A program made the translations under genes and the position numbers. Of a stretch of 64,000 nucleotides of DNA, positions 7,973-15,495 are shown piece after piece. The notes below the pieces were generated by a model. It saw only the letters and a list, made by a program, of their open reading frames with translations, did no database searches and was not told where the DNA came from. The first letter of the stretch is position 1. Each line of letters opens with the position of its first letter. The stretch covers positions 496,001 through 560,000 of the forward strand of contig CAXBFJ010000001.1 in NCBI GenBank assembly GCA_963975245.1, given 5' to 3'. The DNA comes from Panacagrimonas sp963975245 (GTDB lineage: Bacteria; Pseudomonadota; Gammaproteobacteria; Nevskiales; Nevskiaceae).

Positions 7973-8233
7973 GTGAGTAGAAATTCTATTTCCCCACAAA
8001 CAAACATAGCTGCGTTATCTATGGAGGCTCAGCGCGATGCCAATGAACTGGAGATGCAATCTATCTCGCTGCGTAAAGAGGAAATTCGCTTGCGTACAGA
8101 GGAAATTGACCTCATCAGAAAGCAAACACGCAGTGCTGCAATCGCGGCTACTGCCGCTGCTGCTGCCGCAATAGCCTCCATGATCACAATCATCGTCACC
8201 ATATTTCTGCTCTCCAATGGAGTTAAGCCCTAA
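7973..8233 (+). CDS. Cassette 5: small tail-anchored-like membrane protein with coiled coil
   Basis: An 86-aa protein starting at GTG 7973, with TAGGAG upstream. Residues about 15-52 are rich in Glu, Arg and Leu in heptad-like spacing (LRKEEIRLRTEEIDLIRKQ), suggesting a coiled coil. Residues 55-82 are an Ala-rich then Ile/Val-rich membrane segment. It has no recognised family. Topology suggests a soluble coiled coil anchored by its C-terminus. The stop TAA lies in the attC. Confidence 0.65.
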   Translation: MSRNSISPQTNIAALSMEAQRDANELEMQSISLRKEEIRLRTEEIDLIRKQTRSAAIAATAAAAAAIASMITIIVTIFLLSNGVKP

Positions 8234-8294
8234 CCAATCGTTCCAGCCGACAGACTCGCCTTCGGCTCGCTGCGGCTGAACTCAGGCGTTAGGG
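8228..8294 (+). repeat. attC of cassette 5
   Basis: R'' CCCTAAC (8228-8234) exactly complements the left junction GTTAGGG at 7947. R' is GTTAGGG (8288-8294). Inner stem GACTCGCCTTCGGCTCGC is a compact hairpin. Confidence 0.9.
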
Positions 8295-8312
8295 CAAAAA
8301 CAGAGATTCGCA

Positions 8313-8582
8313 ATGAACACAGAAGATCGCACTACTTATCTCCACGGGCAGATTGACGGCCTAAAGACCCTTTGTCTGGCATTGCTGACAAACCATCACG
8401 ATCCAAAGTCTGTTTTGGAATCGCTAGAGATGTTCTCGCAAATGGCACTATCAAAAAACGCCGCGACCAGTGCCCCGGATTTAGGGTTAGAAGCCGCGCA
8501 AGAAATGATTTCGGCCTTTCGTAAAATTCTTGAGCATGAGAGTAACCGCAAGCCTCCACGTACTCCGGAGGCATTGCCCTAA
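8313..8582 (+). CDS. Cassette 6: small helical hypothetical protein
   Basis: Unrecognised 89-aa protein starting MNTEDRTTYLHGQIDGLKTL; appears all-helical and soluble. The stop TAA lies in the attC R'' box, as in most cassettes here. A minus-strand frame of similar length over the same DNA was judged less likely because it is not in cassette orientation. Confidence 0.6.
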   Translation: MNTEDRTTYLHGQIDGLKTLCLALLTNHHDPKSVLESLEMFSQMALSKNAATSAPDLGLEAAQEMISAFRKILEHESNRKPPRTPEALP

Positions 8583-8682
8583 CAAGGCGCTCCAGCCGAC
8601 CTTCATCCCGCCCGATGTTCCGTGTATCAGTCATATTTTTTCCCTTTTGCGGCATGAAGGCTGCTGAGCTTTGGCGTTGGGT
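8577..8682 (+). repeat. attC of cassette 6
   Basis: R'' CCCTAAC (8577-8583) exactly complements the left junction GTTAGGG at 8288. R' is GTTGGGT (8676-8682). The arms CCTTCAT and ATGAAGG enclose a longer AT-rich loop than in the other sites. Confidence 0.88.
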
Positions 8683-8720
8683 TGCAAGAAACTTGAGGCC
8701 GCTTGTGGTGTCTACGGGCT

Positions 8721-9308
8721 ATGAAACTCCACCTCGATAAAGTCGGTGCCATTGGCACCATATTCGGCGCTCTGGCCGCAGCTCCTGCTTGCTGCCTACC
8801 CCTTTTGGCCGCCGTCGGTGCGTCTCTCGGCTTGGGCGCGTTCGGCCAATTTCAAGGCGCGCTCGTTTACGTTCTTGAGGCTTTCGTTGCTCTGGCTGTT
8901 GTCGGCGCCATCGTAGGGTTCCGTGCCCATCACAAGCTGGGGCCTCTGCTTGTAGCGGTGGCAAGTGCGGCAGGCGTCTTCTATTCCTTCAACGTCGCCC
9001 ACTCTCAGGTGCTGGTCTTTTCAAGTCTGATCGGTCTGGTCGTGGCTGCGGTTTGGAACACCATCGAGGGTCGCAGGTGCGCTGCCTGCGCACCGCAACA
9101 ATCCGCCATGCAGCGCCAATCCACCATCACTTGCCCCTCATGCGGGCATCAGCGCACCGAAACCATGCCCACAGACTCATGTCTGTTCTTCTATGAGTGC
9201 ACGGCTTGCAAAGTCATGCTCCGGCCCAAAGCCGGAGACTGCTGCGTGTTTTGTAGTTACGGCACGGTCAAGTGCCCGCCAAAGCAAGGCGAGGCGTGTG
9301 CCTGCTAG
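8721..9308 (+). CDS. Cassette 7: MerC-like mercury transporter with C-terminal GDCCVxC domain
   Basis: A 195-aa protein in two parts. Residues 1-115 hold about four membrane helices with the vicinal pair C24-C25 in the first (APACCLPLL), as in MerC-type mercuric ion carriers. Residues 135-190 are Cys-rich (CPSCGH, CTAC) and contain GDCCVFCSYG at 172-181, the signature of the GDCCVxC (seleno)protein group. Only cysteines are present at the motif, with no in-frame TGA. The likely role is uptake or handling of Hg(II) or another soft metal at the inner membrane; no merA or merR is nearby. The ATG at 8721 is preferred over upstream alternative codons. Confidence 0.82.
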   Translation: MKLHLDKVGAIGTIFGALAAAPACCLPLLAAVGASLGLGAFGQFQGALVYVLEAFVALAVVGAIVGFRAHHKLGPLLVAVASAAGVFYSFNVAHSQVLVFSSLIGLVVAAVWNTIEGRRCAACAPQQSAMQRQSTITCPSCGHQRTETMPTDSCLFFYECTACKVMLRPKAGDCCVFCSYGTVKCPPKQGEACAC

Positions 9309-9315
9309 CCTTGCA

Positions 9316-9393
9316 ACCCAACAAGGCACTCCAGCGGACGGTCTTGCCTTCGCTTCGCTACAGCAAGCCCGCCGCTGAGCTTGGGCGTTAGAC
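9316..9393 (+). repeat. attC of cassette 7
   Basis: R'' ACCCAAC (9316-9322) exactly complements the left junction GTTGGGT at 8676. R' is GTTAGAC (9387-9393). Confidence 0.9.
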
Positions 9394-9406
9394 CTGCATC
9401 ATTGCT

Positions 9407-9751
9407 ATGGAACACGTGACCCTCTACAGGCCAACTGGGCCAGAAGAACTTGAGCTGGTGAAGCAGAGCGGCTTCAAGCGCTGGCCGCCCAGGCTTCCGG
9501 GGCAGCCCATCTTCTATCCGGTTACAAATGAGCAATATGCTCAAGAAATTGCACGGCAATGGAACGTCAAAGACAGCAAGGTTGGCTACGTCACTCGCTT
9601 CAACGTCGCTGCATCATTTATGTCTCGCTATGAAGTCCAGAAGGTCGGCGGCGCCAATCACACGGAGTGGTGGGTTCCGGCTGAGGAGTTAGAGGAGCTC
9701 AATGACAACATCATTGGGCTCATTGAGGTAATTGGCGAGTATCGTGAGTAG
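9407..9751 (+). CDS. Cassette 8: ADP-ribosylation/crystallin J1-type cassette protein
   Basis: A 114-aa protein resembling the small proteins annotated ADP-ribosylation/crystallin J1 that are common in integron cassettes. Typical features are VTLYRPTGPEELELV near the N-terminus, PPRLPGQPIFYPV in the middle, and WWVPAEELEELNDNI near the C-terminus. Despite the name no ADP-ribosyl hydrolase activity is implied by this short domain. Its biochemical role is unknown. It occupies a complete cassette with matching junctions. Confidence 0.8.
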   Translation: MEHVTLYRPTGPEELELVKQSGFKRWPPRLPGQPIFYPVTNEQYAQEIARQWNVKDSKVGYVTRFNVAASFMSRYEVQKVGGANHTEWWVPAEELEELNDNIIGLIEVIGEYRE

Positions 9752-9754
9752 CAG

Positions 9755-9853
9755 GTCTAACCAGTCGTTCCAGCGGACGTTTGACCCGCCAGTTACTTTT
9801 GCTGCCGCAAAATTCCCTGTCGCCTCAAACGCCGCTGAACTCAGGCGTTGGGC
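9755..9853 (+). repeat. attC of cassette 8
   Basis: R'' GTCTAAC (9755-9761) exactly complements the left junction GTTAGAC at 9387. R' is GTTGGGC (9847-9853). The inner arm TTTTGCTGCCGCAAAA forms a strong apical hairpin. Confidence 0.9.
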
Positions 9854-9873
9854 GACAATTTGAGGATTCAGTC

Positions 9874-10395
9874 ATGACAGGAGAAAACCGCGAGAACTTT
9901 GCCGCAACGTACGCCGCCATGTCTGATGACGATCTCATCAAAATGTATACGAGACGTCACGAGTTAGTTGAGGAAGCCTGCGTCGCGTTGGAGAGCGAAA
10001 TAGCTTCTCGTGAGCCAAGTATTTTCAGCAGCGCAGAGAAGATCAAGATTTCATCTTTATCCGAACGGATGGCTAGCGCTGATCGAGCACGTCTAAATCC
10101 TAGTCTGCTTAAGAGAGTCAGTCTCGTAATTCTCGTTGCCGTCGTAACTCTGGTGCCAGGGATACTCGTTACTCAGGCAGAAATAAATGCTCCTCTGTGG
10201 TACCGGACTCTAAGCGCTATTGCTGGAGCAATAGGAGCAGGAGTATTTGCAATGTTTTTTGGGCTTGTGGCTCTATTTGGAGCAAGAAAGCGTGTTGGGA
10301 GAGGCTTAATGGGCGCGCTTATCCTAACTGCATCGGTCGGCGTATTTAGCAGCTACATACTTATTTCCATGTCAGCGCGGATTTCGAGTCAGTGA
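9874..10395 (+). CDS. Cassette 9: hypothetical membrane protein
   Basis: A 173-aa protein. The N-terminal 80 residues are soluble and charged (SDDDLIKMYTRRHELVEEA). About three hydrophobic segments follow (residues ~83-103, ~110-135 and ~145-165). The ATG at 9874, with TGAGGA upstream, is preferred because the open frame upstream of it is attC sequence. No family recognised; a possible membrane sensor or immunity-type protein, but nothing in the sequence decides this. Confidence 0.65.
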   Translation: MTGENRENFAATYAAMSDDDLIKMYTRRHELVEEACVALESEIASREPSIFSSAEKIKISSLSERMASADRARLNPSLLKRVSLVILVAVVTLVPGILVTQAEINAPLWYRTLSAIAGAIGAGVFAMFFGLVALFGARKRVGRGLMGALILTASVGVFSSYILISMSARISSQ

Positions 10396-10413
10396 GAAAT
10401 TCTCTGTTCTGTC

Positions 10414-10507
10414 GCCCAACCAATCGCTGCAGCCGACGTACTCGCCTTCGGCGAGTATTCCCTCATTCGCTGCGCTCATTCGGCGCGGCTGAGCTCAGGC
10501 GTTGGGG
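10414..10507 (+). repeat. attC of cassette 9
   Basis: R'' GCCCAAC (10414-10420) exactly complements the left junction GTTGGGC at 9847. R' is GTTGGGG (10501-10507). Its body is almost identical to the attC at 58010-58096 in the second array. Confidence 0.92.
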
Positions 10508-10519
10508 GGCAAACCCATC

Positions 10520-10795
10520 ATGAGCAAAGGCGGTGCAATACGTGGAAGCTTGAGAACGGAAGCGAGCCTTTCGGCTTCTGCTATCACCATTACGTCGGGC
10601 ACAGGCATAGTCGTCTTTGTTGCAAGTGTTTTGCTTCATTCCTGGTGGGCAGTTCAGGCTGTCGTTCTGGCATTCATAGCTTTGGGCTGTTTCTACAGCT
10701 TCAGCGGCAAACTGCGGTATCTCAATCATGTGCAAATTGGCGTCTTTCTGGGTTTGCTCGCTGGTGTGGTCGTGTCCGGCGCGGTAGCTCTATAG
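10520..10795 (+). CDS. Cassette 10: small membrane protein
   Basis: A 91-aa protein starting MSKGGAIRGSLRTEASLS with about three closely spaced hydrophobic segments covering residues 20-91 and no recognised family. ATG 10520 is chosen because it is the first ATG clear of the attC. Gene and cassette end together: the stop is 15 nt before the R'' box. Confidence 0.6.
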   Translation: MSKGGAIRGSLRTEASLSASAITITSGTGIVVFVASVLLHSWWAVQAVVLAFIALGCFYSFSGKLRYLNHVQIGVFLGLLAGVVVSGAVAL

Positions 10796-10809
10796 CCTGT
10801 GCAAATGCC

Positions 10810-10887
10810 CCCCAACCAATCATTCCAGCCGACCCAATACCCGCCGCTTCGCTTTGGGTATCGGGCGGCTGAATTCGGGCGTTAGGG
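10810..10887 (+). repeat. attC of cassette 10
   Basis: R'' CCCCAAC (10810-10816) exactly complements the left junction GTTGGGG at 10501. R' is GTTAGGG (10881-10887). Confidence 0.9.
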
Positions 10888-10906
10888 CGCCAGGAAACAT
10901 TCTGCT

Positions 10907-11791
10907 ATGGCTCGGCGACGTAGAAAAAGAAACAACGATTTCGATCTAGCGAAATTAATCGTAGGAGGCATCTTTCTACTGTCATTCGCGTACACCAAGA
11001 ACCTGGAATCGGCGCTGCGCCTTGGCGTCATTGTTTTGGTTTTTGGTGGAGCTCTGGTTGGTCTGGTTGTATACCTTCGGCGTAGTGACCGGCGGGTTGG
11101 TTTTGCATCCTATGAAACGTCGTCGCCTGTGCAACGATATTCCAAGAATGTACCACCCGGAAAACTCGATCAGGAATTGGATCGCCAATTTCAACGGCCA
11201 GCCGCTCCCGAAACTGAAAATCCGGTTGAATGGTCTATTGAACTCATTCGAAGTCTTGATTGGAAGCGGTTCGAGGAACTTTGTGCAGGGTATTTTCAAG
11301 CTAGGGGCAGAAAGGCAAAGGTCACAAACCTCGGTGCCGATGGTGGCATCGATGTCCTGCTTTTCGGTGAGAACGATCCCAAAAAAATTCTGGGTGTCGT
11401 TCAATGTAAAGCATGGACCCAGAAGCCAGTCGGAGTCAGGGAAGTCCGTGAATTGCTTGGGGTCATGACCGATGTCGCTTGTCCACTTGGAGTCTACGTG
11501 GCTACTTCTGGTTACACCTCGGACGCCAAGGCATTTGCAGAGGGTAAACATATCAAGCTAATGGATGCCGAACAGCTGTTGGCTTTGATACAAAAATTGC
11601 CATTGGAGTCGCGGGCCGAACTGCTACAGAAAACCACATTCGGGGATTACACAACACCGTCTTGCCCAAGCTGCGGAATCAAGCTGGTTTCAAGAACTTC
11701 CCGCAAGGGAAATAAAACAGGGAAAAGCTTTTGGGGGTGCCGCAATTTTCCTCGCTGTCGGTATACGATGCATCGCGCAAAGTCGGCCTAA
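10907..11791 (+). CDS. Cassette 11: Mrr-type restriction endonuclease with membrane anchor and zinc ribbon
   Basis: A 294-aa protein with three parts. Residues 12-57 contain two membrane segments. Residues about 115-230 are an Mrr_cat-like PD-(D/E)XK nuclease with GGIDV (D149) and VVQCKAW (Q166, K168). Residues 253-284 form a topoisomerase-type zinc ribbon with C253, C256, C278 and C284. Mrr-like proteins cut modified or foreign DNA, so defence is plausible. The membrane segments would tether it at the inner membrane. It is on a complete cassette; its stop is in the attC. Confidence 0.88.
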   Translation: MARRRRKRNNDFDLAKLIVGGIFLLSFAYTKNLESALRLGVIVLVFGGALVGLVVYLRRSDRRVGFASYETSSPVQRYSKNVPPGKLDQELDRQFQRPAAPETENPVEWSIELIRSLDWKRFEELCAGYFQARGRKAKVTNLGADGGIDVLLFGENDPKKILGVVQCKAWTQKPVGVREVRELLGVMTDVACPLGVYVATSGYTSDAKAFAEGKHIKLMDAEQLLALIQKLPLESRAELLQKTTFGDYTTPSCPSCGIKLVSRTSRKGNKTGKSFWGCRNFPRCRYTMHRAKSA

Positions 11792-11884
11792 CAGATCATT
11801 GCAGCGGACGTTTGATCCGCCACCCATTTTTGCTGCAGCAAAAACAGGCGTCGCCTCGAATGCCGCTGAACTCAGGCGTTATAC
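11786..11884 (+). repeat. attC of cassette 11
   Basis: R'' GCCTAAC (11786-11792) complements the left junction GTTAGGG at 10881 at six of seven bases. R' is GTTATAC (11878-11884). Confidence 0.88.
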
Positions 11885-11890
11885 GTTTTC

Positions 11891-12535
11891 ATGAGCATTG
11901 ACTCGGCCCTCGAAGCTATCGGTGCATTCCAGGGCGAATCCCTCACTCGAACCTTGTCCGAAATAGAGGCGAAAGCCGTCGGCCTTACTACGGTGAGTGC
12001 GAGAGATTTTGCAGGCGCTCGAGGGATTACAGGTAGTTTCATGTGCTCCGCGGCCTCGATTAAAGCTGTTGCGGGTCAAATCAACGTAATTATTCACGCG
12101 GCAGGTATCTTGTGCGCGTTGCCTCACATCCTCGTTGAGGGCGAGAAAGTAGAGGAAACTTCGCTAGGCGCTGGAAACACGGGCAAGAGATTCGATATCA
12201 CCACGAACAAGCGCGTCGCGGAGTTCAAGTTCATTGACTGGCGTGGCGGCTCTGAATGAATACGTCAGAACGGAGTATTCAAGGACTTCTACAACCTCGC
12301 CGAGTTCGCAACCACGAAACGCAAGTACCTTTACGTAGTGGATACACACTTTCCACTCAAATTTCTAAATGGTGGCCGCGCTCTCGCAAGCGTCCTGAGC
12401 AAGCAGCCTGCAATCCTCAAAGACATGCGCGCCAGATATACCGAACTCAAGAAGGTTCGGGAGTACTATGCAATTCACGCTGCCAAAGTTGAGATTTGTG
12501 ATGTGTCACCGTACATCCGACAAGAAAATATATAG
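11891..12535 (+). pseudogene. Cassette 12: PD-(D/E)XK-like gene interrupted by an in-frame TGA
   Basis: One continuous reading frame of 214 codons is broken by a single TGA at 12257-12259. Protein-like sequence continues in the same frame on both sides (FKFIDWRGGSE, stop, IRQNGVFKDFYNLAEF). Residues 102-113 (FDITTNKRVAEFKF region) give D102, E111 and K113, a PD-(D/E)XK signature. The stop cuts the protein just after the active site. A nonsense mutation is simplest; readthrough cannot be excluded. Its attC R'' box is also mutated, consistent with decay. No known family is claimed. Confidence 0.75.
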
Positions 12536-12598
12536 CAAGCGCTTCCAGTGCGATGTATTTGCCTTCGGCTCATACGCGCCAGAAGCGAGGCGTTAGGC
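12530..12598 (+). repeat. Degenerate attC of cassette 12
   Basis: The R' box GTTAGGC (12592-12598) is intact. The R'' position reads ATATAGC (12530-12536), where GTATAAC is expected from the left junction GTTATAC, so two bases differ. The body matches the attC of cassette 3. Confidence 0.75.
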
Positions 12599-12655
12599 AT
12601 CATCATGCTTGCCACCGGCCGCTATAACCGGTTTTCATAAAAAGGGAAGTGCAAT

Positions 12656-12958
12656 ATGCCAGTCTACATTCTCGCCATTTACGATATCTTTGACGCCACG
12701 GCTTATGAACCATACGTCCCGGGGGTGGTACCACTCCTGCAGAAGCACGGAGCAGAAATTCTTGTTGCAGACTATGAAGCACAAATGCTCGAGGGCGAAA
12801 GCGGTAGCACCTATGTAGTGCTGCGATTTGAATCAGAGGTGGCTGCTTTGGCCTGGTACAACGACCCGGCGTATGAGCCAGTAAAAAAAATTCGACTCGC
12901 CTCGAGCAACAATGGGAAAGTTGTTTTGGCGAAGCAGTTCGTTCCACCGGATAGCTGA
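12656..12958 (+). CDS. Cassette 13: DUF1330 family protein
   Basis: A 100-aa protein of the DUF1330 type, a dimeric alpha/beta-barrel (ferredoxin-like) fold. Typical features are the N-terminal YILAIYDIFDATAYEPYV and the central YVVLRFESEVAALAWYNDPAYEPVKKIR. The family is widespread and has no firm function. A GGGAAG box upstream supports the ATG. Confidence 0.85.
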   Translation: MPVYILAIYDIFDATAYEPYVPGVVPLLQKHGAEILVADYEAQMLEGESGSTYVVLRFESEVAALAWYNDPAYEPVKKIRLASSNNGKVVLAKQFVPPDS

Positions 12959-12962
12959 GGAT

Positions 12963-13058
12963 TCCTGGCAAATCATTGCAGCCGACATTTGTCCACTTCG
13001 TTGGCTTGCTACCGCAAGCCGTTTCGTCGTCAAATACGGCTAAAATCCGGCGTTAGTC
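12963..13058 (+). repeat. Degenerate attC of cassette 13
   Basis: R' GTTAGTC (13052-13058) is good. R'' reads TCCTGGC (12963-12969), where GCCTAAC is expected from the left junction GTTAGGC. The following CAAATCATTGCAGCCGAC matches other attC arms. Confidence 0.7.
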
Positions 13059-13092
13059 ATTACCGTAAGAAACTGTGCTGCACGGAGGCGTC

Positions 13093-13500
13093 ATGGATGC
13101 AGACGTGGTTACATCATTGGCCAAAGCGACGTTGGATGGCTCAATGCCCTTCCCTCAGATCGTTGGAAAACTTATCGCCGAGGGTGTTGAGTACTACCAC
13201 GTGGATTACGCGGCGAAGTCATTCACTTTCTACAGTGAATCAGGCTCTTCCATAACAGCCCCACTTCCGTTCGAGGGGCTGCCATTAGTTTCAGAGGACT
13301 TTGACTCAAAGGCGCTTAAGGCGGCAGTTTTGGATAGTCAGCTAAATAGTCAAAAGTTTCGCGCGTTTTGTGAGCGTGCCATTCGTGCAGGTGTTCAGGG
13401 TTACTTTGCATTCCTTCGCGGCAAGCGAGTTATCTACCTTGGCCGTCAGGGCGATCAGCATGTCGAGTGGTTCCCGGGTTCAAAGCCGGGTGATGCCTAA
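13093..13500 (+). CDS. Cassette 14: DUF1398 family protein
   Basis: A 135-aa protein matching DUF1398 (YbcV-like): LAKATLDGSMPFPQIVGKL, then GVEYYHVDYAAKSFTFYSESG. Function unknown; members are found in prophages and cassettes. The ATG at 13093 has a GGAGG box a few bases upstream and is preferred over an earlier in-frame non-ATG codon. The stop TAA is inside the attC R'' box. Confidence 0.85.
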   Translation: MDADVVTSLAKATLDGSMPFPQIVGKLIAEGVEYYHVDYAAKSFTFYSESGSSITAPLPFEGLPLVSEDFDSKALKAAVLDSQLNSQKFRAFCERAIRAGVQGYFAFLRGKRVIYLGRQGDQHVEWFPGSKPGDA

Positions 13501-13572
13501 CGAGTCGCTGCAGGCAACGTATCTTCTCCCGCTTCGCTTCGGCAAATCCGTGGTTACGCTGGGGTGTTGGCC
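13495..13572 (+). repeat. attC of cassette 14, last of the array
   Basis: R'' GCCTAAC (13495-13501) matches the expected GACTAAC at six of seven. R' is GTTGGCC (13566-13572). No further attC is found downstream, so this closes the array. Confidence 0.75.
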
Positions 13573-13628
13573 GTAGGGTTAGAGTCATAAGAACAACTGG
13601 CAATGAATTCGCATTTGTGGGGGGCTGT

Positions 13629-14054
13629 ATGAGTAGAACTTTCGCTGAGCGCTTTGCGAAGGCTTGGGAGCTTCCCACCGCTGAGGGATTGGGAGCATTA
13701 CTGGCTGAGGACGTCCTGCTGGTTCAGCCCCATCTTGCTCCCATCCGAGGTCGTGAGGCGGCAATTCGAGAATTCCGGCGCCTTTTCTCCTGGCTGCCAG
13801 GCTCATATACCGAGGTTGTTCGATGGCTGGAGGATTCAGATGTGGCGCTGATCGAGCATGTTCTGCATTTTTCAGTTGGATCGGATTTCATACGCATACC
13901 TGCAGTAGATCGGTTCAAGTTAAAGGAAGGCCTAGCCCTTGAGCGGGTGGTTTACTTTGATCAAGTTCCACTTGTCCTCGGAGTGCTCAGGTACCCATCG
14001 TTGTGGCTCGGTTTCATGAAGTATCGGTTTGGGCGCGGGACTGCGGGTGCATGA
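13629..14054 (+). CDS. SnoaL-like (NTF2 fold) protein
   Basis: A 141-aa protein with the pattern of SnoaL-like/NTF2-fold domains: an N-terminal helix pair (FAERFAKAWELPTAEGLGALLAEDV), a central GREAAIREFRRLF, and a C-terminal strand region (DRFKLKEGLALERVVYFD). Such domains bind or isomerise small hydrophobic molecules; the substrate is unknown. It lies right after the last attC but has no attC of its own. ATG 13629 is preferred over an earlier in-frame start because of the GGGGGC box. Confidence 0.7.
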   Translation: MSRTFAERFAKAWELPTAEGLGALLAEDVLLVQPHLAPIRGREAAIREFRRLFSWLPGSYTEVVRWLEDSDVALIEHVLHFSVGSDFIRIPAVDRFKLKEGLALERVVYFDQVPLVLGVLRYPSLWLGFMKYRFGRGTAGA

Positions 14055-14255
14055 CATGCACGGCGATTGACGCTTTATCCGCTGCTGCTCTTTGCTGCTC
14101 GATAAGTGCCTGTCGCTTTCAATGGCCCTGCATTTAGACCTTGAGCGTCAGAAAACCGGACATTTGGCAGTAGGCGGTTTGCCTTGCACTCAGGTAAATT
14201 CTCACGCCGCTGTAATGAAGGGTGAGCCGAGCGCTAAGGTCTTGTGGAGAGACAT

Positions 14256-14861
14256 ATGGTTGGGAAACTGATGCTCCTGCTGGTGTCGCCGAGTCGGCTG
14301 TTGGTGGAGCTTCTTCGCGATCGTTGCGGCGAGAATAAGGATGCAAGGGGAACGCTATTCCGCAGATGGAACAGCGCTCTGTTTTGCGTCGAGGTCTTCG
14401 TGGCTGCACTCTGTTGTTTGGTGACAGCGCACTGGTCAGGCGCCCATTTAGGTGCGTATGTATGGCCACTGATGTTCTATGCCTGGTCTCGTATTAATGA
14501 AATTTCTTTGGCTTTCTATCGCGATGCGTTCTGGCACCTTCGGCGAAATCCGGTGGTCACCAACCTCAGCTCCGCTGACAGGGTGGGGATGGCACTCAGA
14601 AGCTATGCAGGATTGGCCGTGAACTTTGCGCTTCTTTATTACTTTCTACCTGTCAGCGAAAAGTTCAACGACGACCTTGGTCATTACGGTGATGCCCTGT
14701 ATTTCAGCTTCGTTACCATTACGACCCTGGGTTACGGTGACGTCTCGCCGGTCCATGCATTGACTCAGGCCCTATCGGTGTATGAAGTTCTCGCAGGTGT
14801 CCTTGTACTAGTCGTGGCGGTGGCAACCTATATTGGCTCGCCGGATAAAGGTGACGCCTGA
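14256..14861 (+). CDS. Two-pore-segment potassium channel-like protein
   Basis: A 201-aa membrane protein. The C-terminal part holds the K+ selectivity filter TITTLGYGDVSP between two membrane helices, as in Ion_trans_2 channels. Two further hydrophobic segments near residues 40-80 precede it. It should form a homotetrameric cation channel in the inner membrane. No RCK/TrkA-N domain is attached, so gating is unknown. ATG 14256 has GGAGAG five bases upstream; an in-frame GTG at 14244 is possible. Confidence 0.88.
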   Translation: MVGKLMLLLVSPSRLLVELLRDRCGENKDARGTLFRRWNSALFCVEVFVAALCCLVTAHWSGAHLGAYVWPLMFYAWSRINEISLAFYRDAFWHLRRNPVVTNLSSADRVGMALRSYAGLAVNFALLYYFLPVSEKFNDDLGHYGDALYFSFVTITTLGYGDVSPVHALTQALSVYEVLAGVLVLVVAVATYIGSPDKGDA

Positions 14862-14974
14862 CGATCCGTCGCCGGGTCGCATAAGGGGACTGCGGCGTGC
14901 TTGATCGCTAGGGCCATCATTCATTTTCTGCCTCATTAACAAGCAGGATGTAAGTTTGCTTAGGAAGATTATCA

Positions 14975-15259
14975 ATGCTCATTGTTTCGGGTCGGCTCTA
15001 CATACGAAATGGGTGCCGGCAAGCGTTTCTGGAGGCCTCGCTGGAGGCAGTGCATCTTGCACGGCGAGCCTCGGGTTGCAAGGATTTCGTTGTTGCGCCC
15101 GACCCTGTGGAGCCTGACAGGGTGAACGTCTATGAGGAGTGGTCATCAGAGAAGCAATTGCAGAAATTCCGTGAAACCGGTCCAGGCCCTGAGATGTTCT
15201 CGTTGATCGAACGCGCGAATGTTTCGCGCCATGTCATCGCATCTTCCGGTCCAGCTTAG
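14975..15259 (+). CDS. Antibiotic biosynthesis monooxygenase (ABM) domain protein
   Basis: A 94-aa ABM-fold protein: LIVSGRLYIRNGCRQAFLEA at the start and VNVYEEWSSEKQLQKFRETG in the middle, the usual strand-helix pattern ending in a conserved Trp-containing strand. Family members act as cofactor-free quinol monooxygenases or heme-degrading enzymes; which applies cannot be told. AGGAAG precedes the ATG. Confidence 0.82.
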   Translation: MLIVSGRLYIRNGCRQAFLEASLEAVHLARRASGCKDFVVAPDPVEPDRVNVYEEWSSEKQLQKFRETGPGPEMFSLIERANVSRHVIASSGPA

Positions 15260-15495
15260 CGTGTGGCGAGAGCGCGCTCGCTGGCGTACATGGAGCAAGA
15301 TCACCGCGCTTGAGCAGAAGTTGTCGGCGGTTTTCTGATGTCCGGAAAGTGGCCTGCAAGCAGCGTAAAGACGACATTTTTGGTGCTACCGCAATTGCCG
15401 GAAGGTTCCCGATGACAGACTTTGAGAATGACCATTGGACCGCCATTCGGAATGGTCGGTTATGCTGTGATGAATAGGGGAGTTAGAACAGAAGA

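Noticed and set aside
8332..8655. A 107-codon minus-strand frame over cassette 6 and its attC
   Set aside because: It runs against cassette orientation, spans the attC, and the plus-strand frame ends in the R'' box as in the other cassettes.
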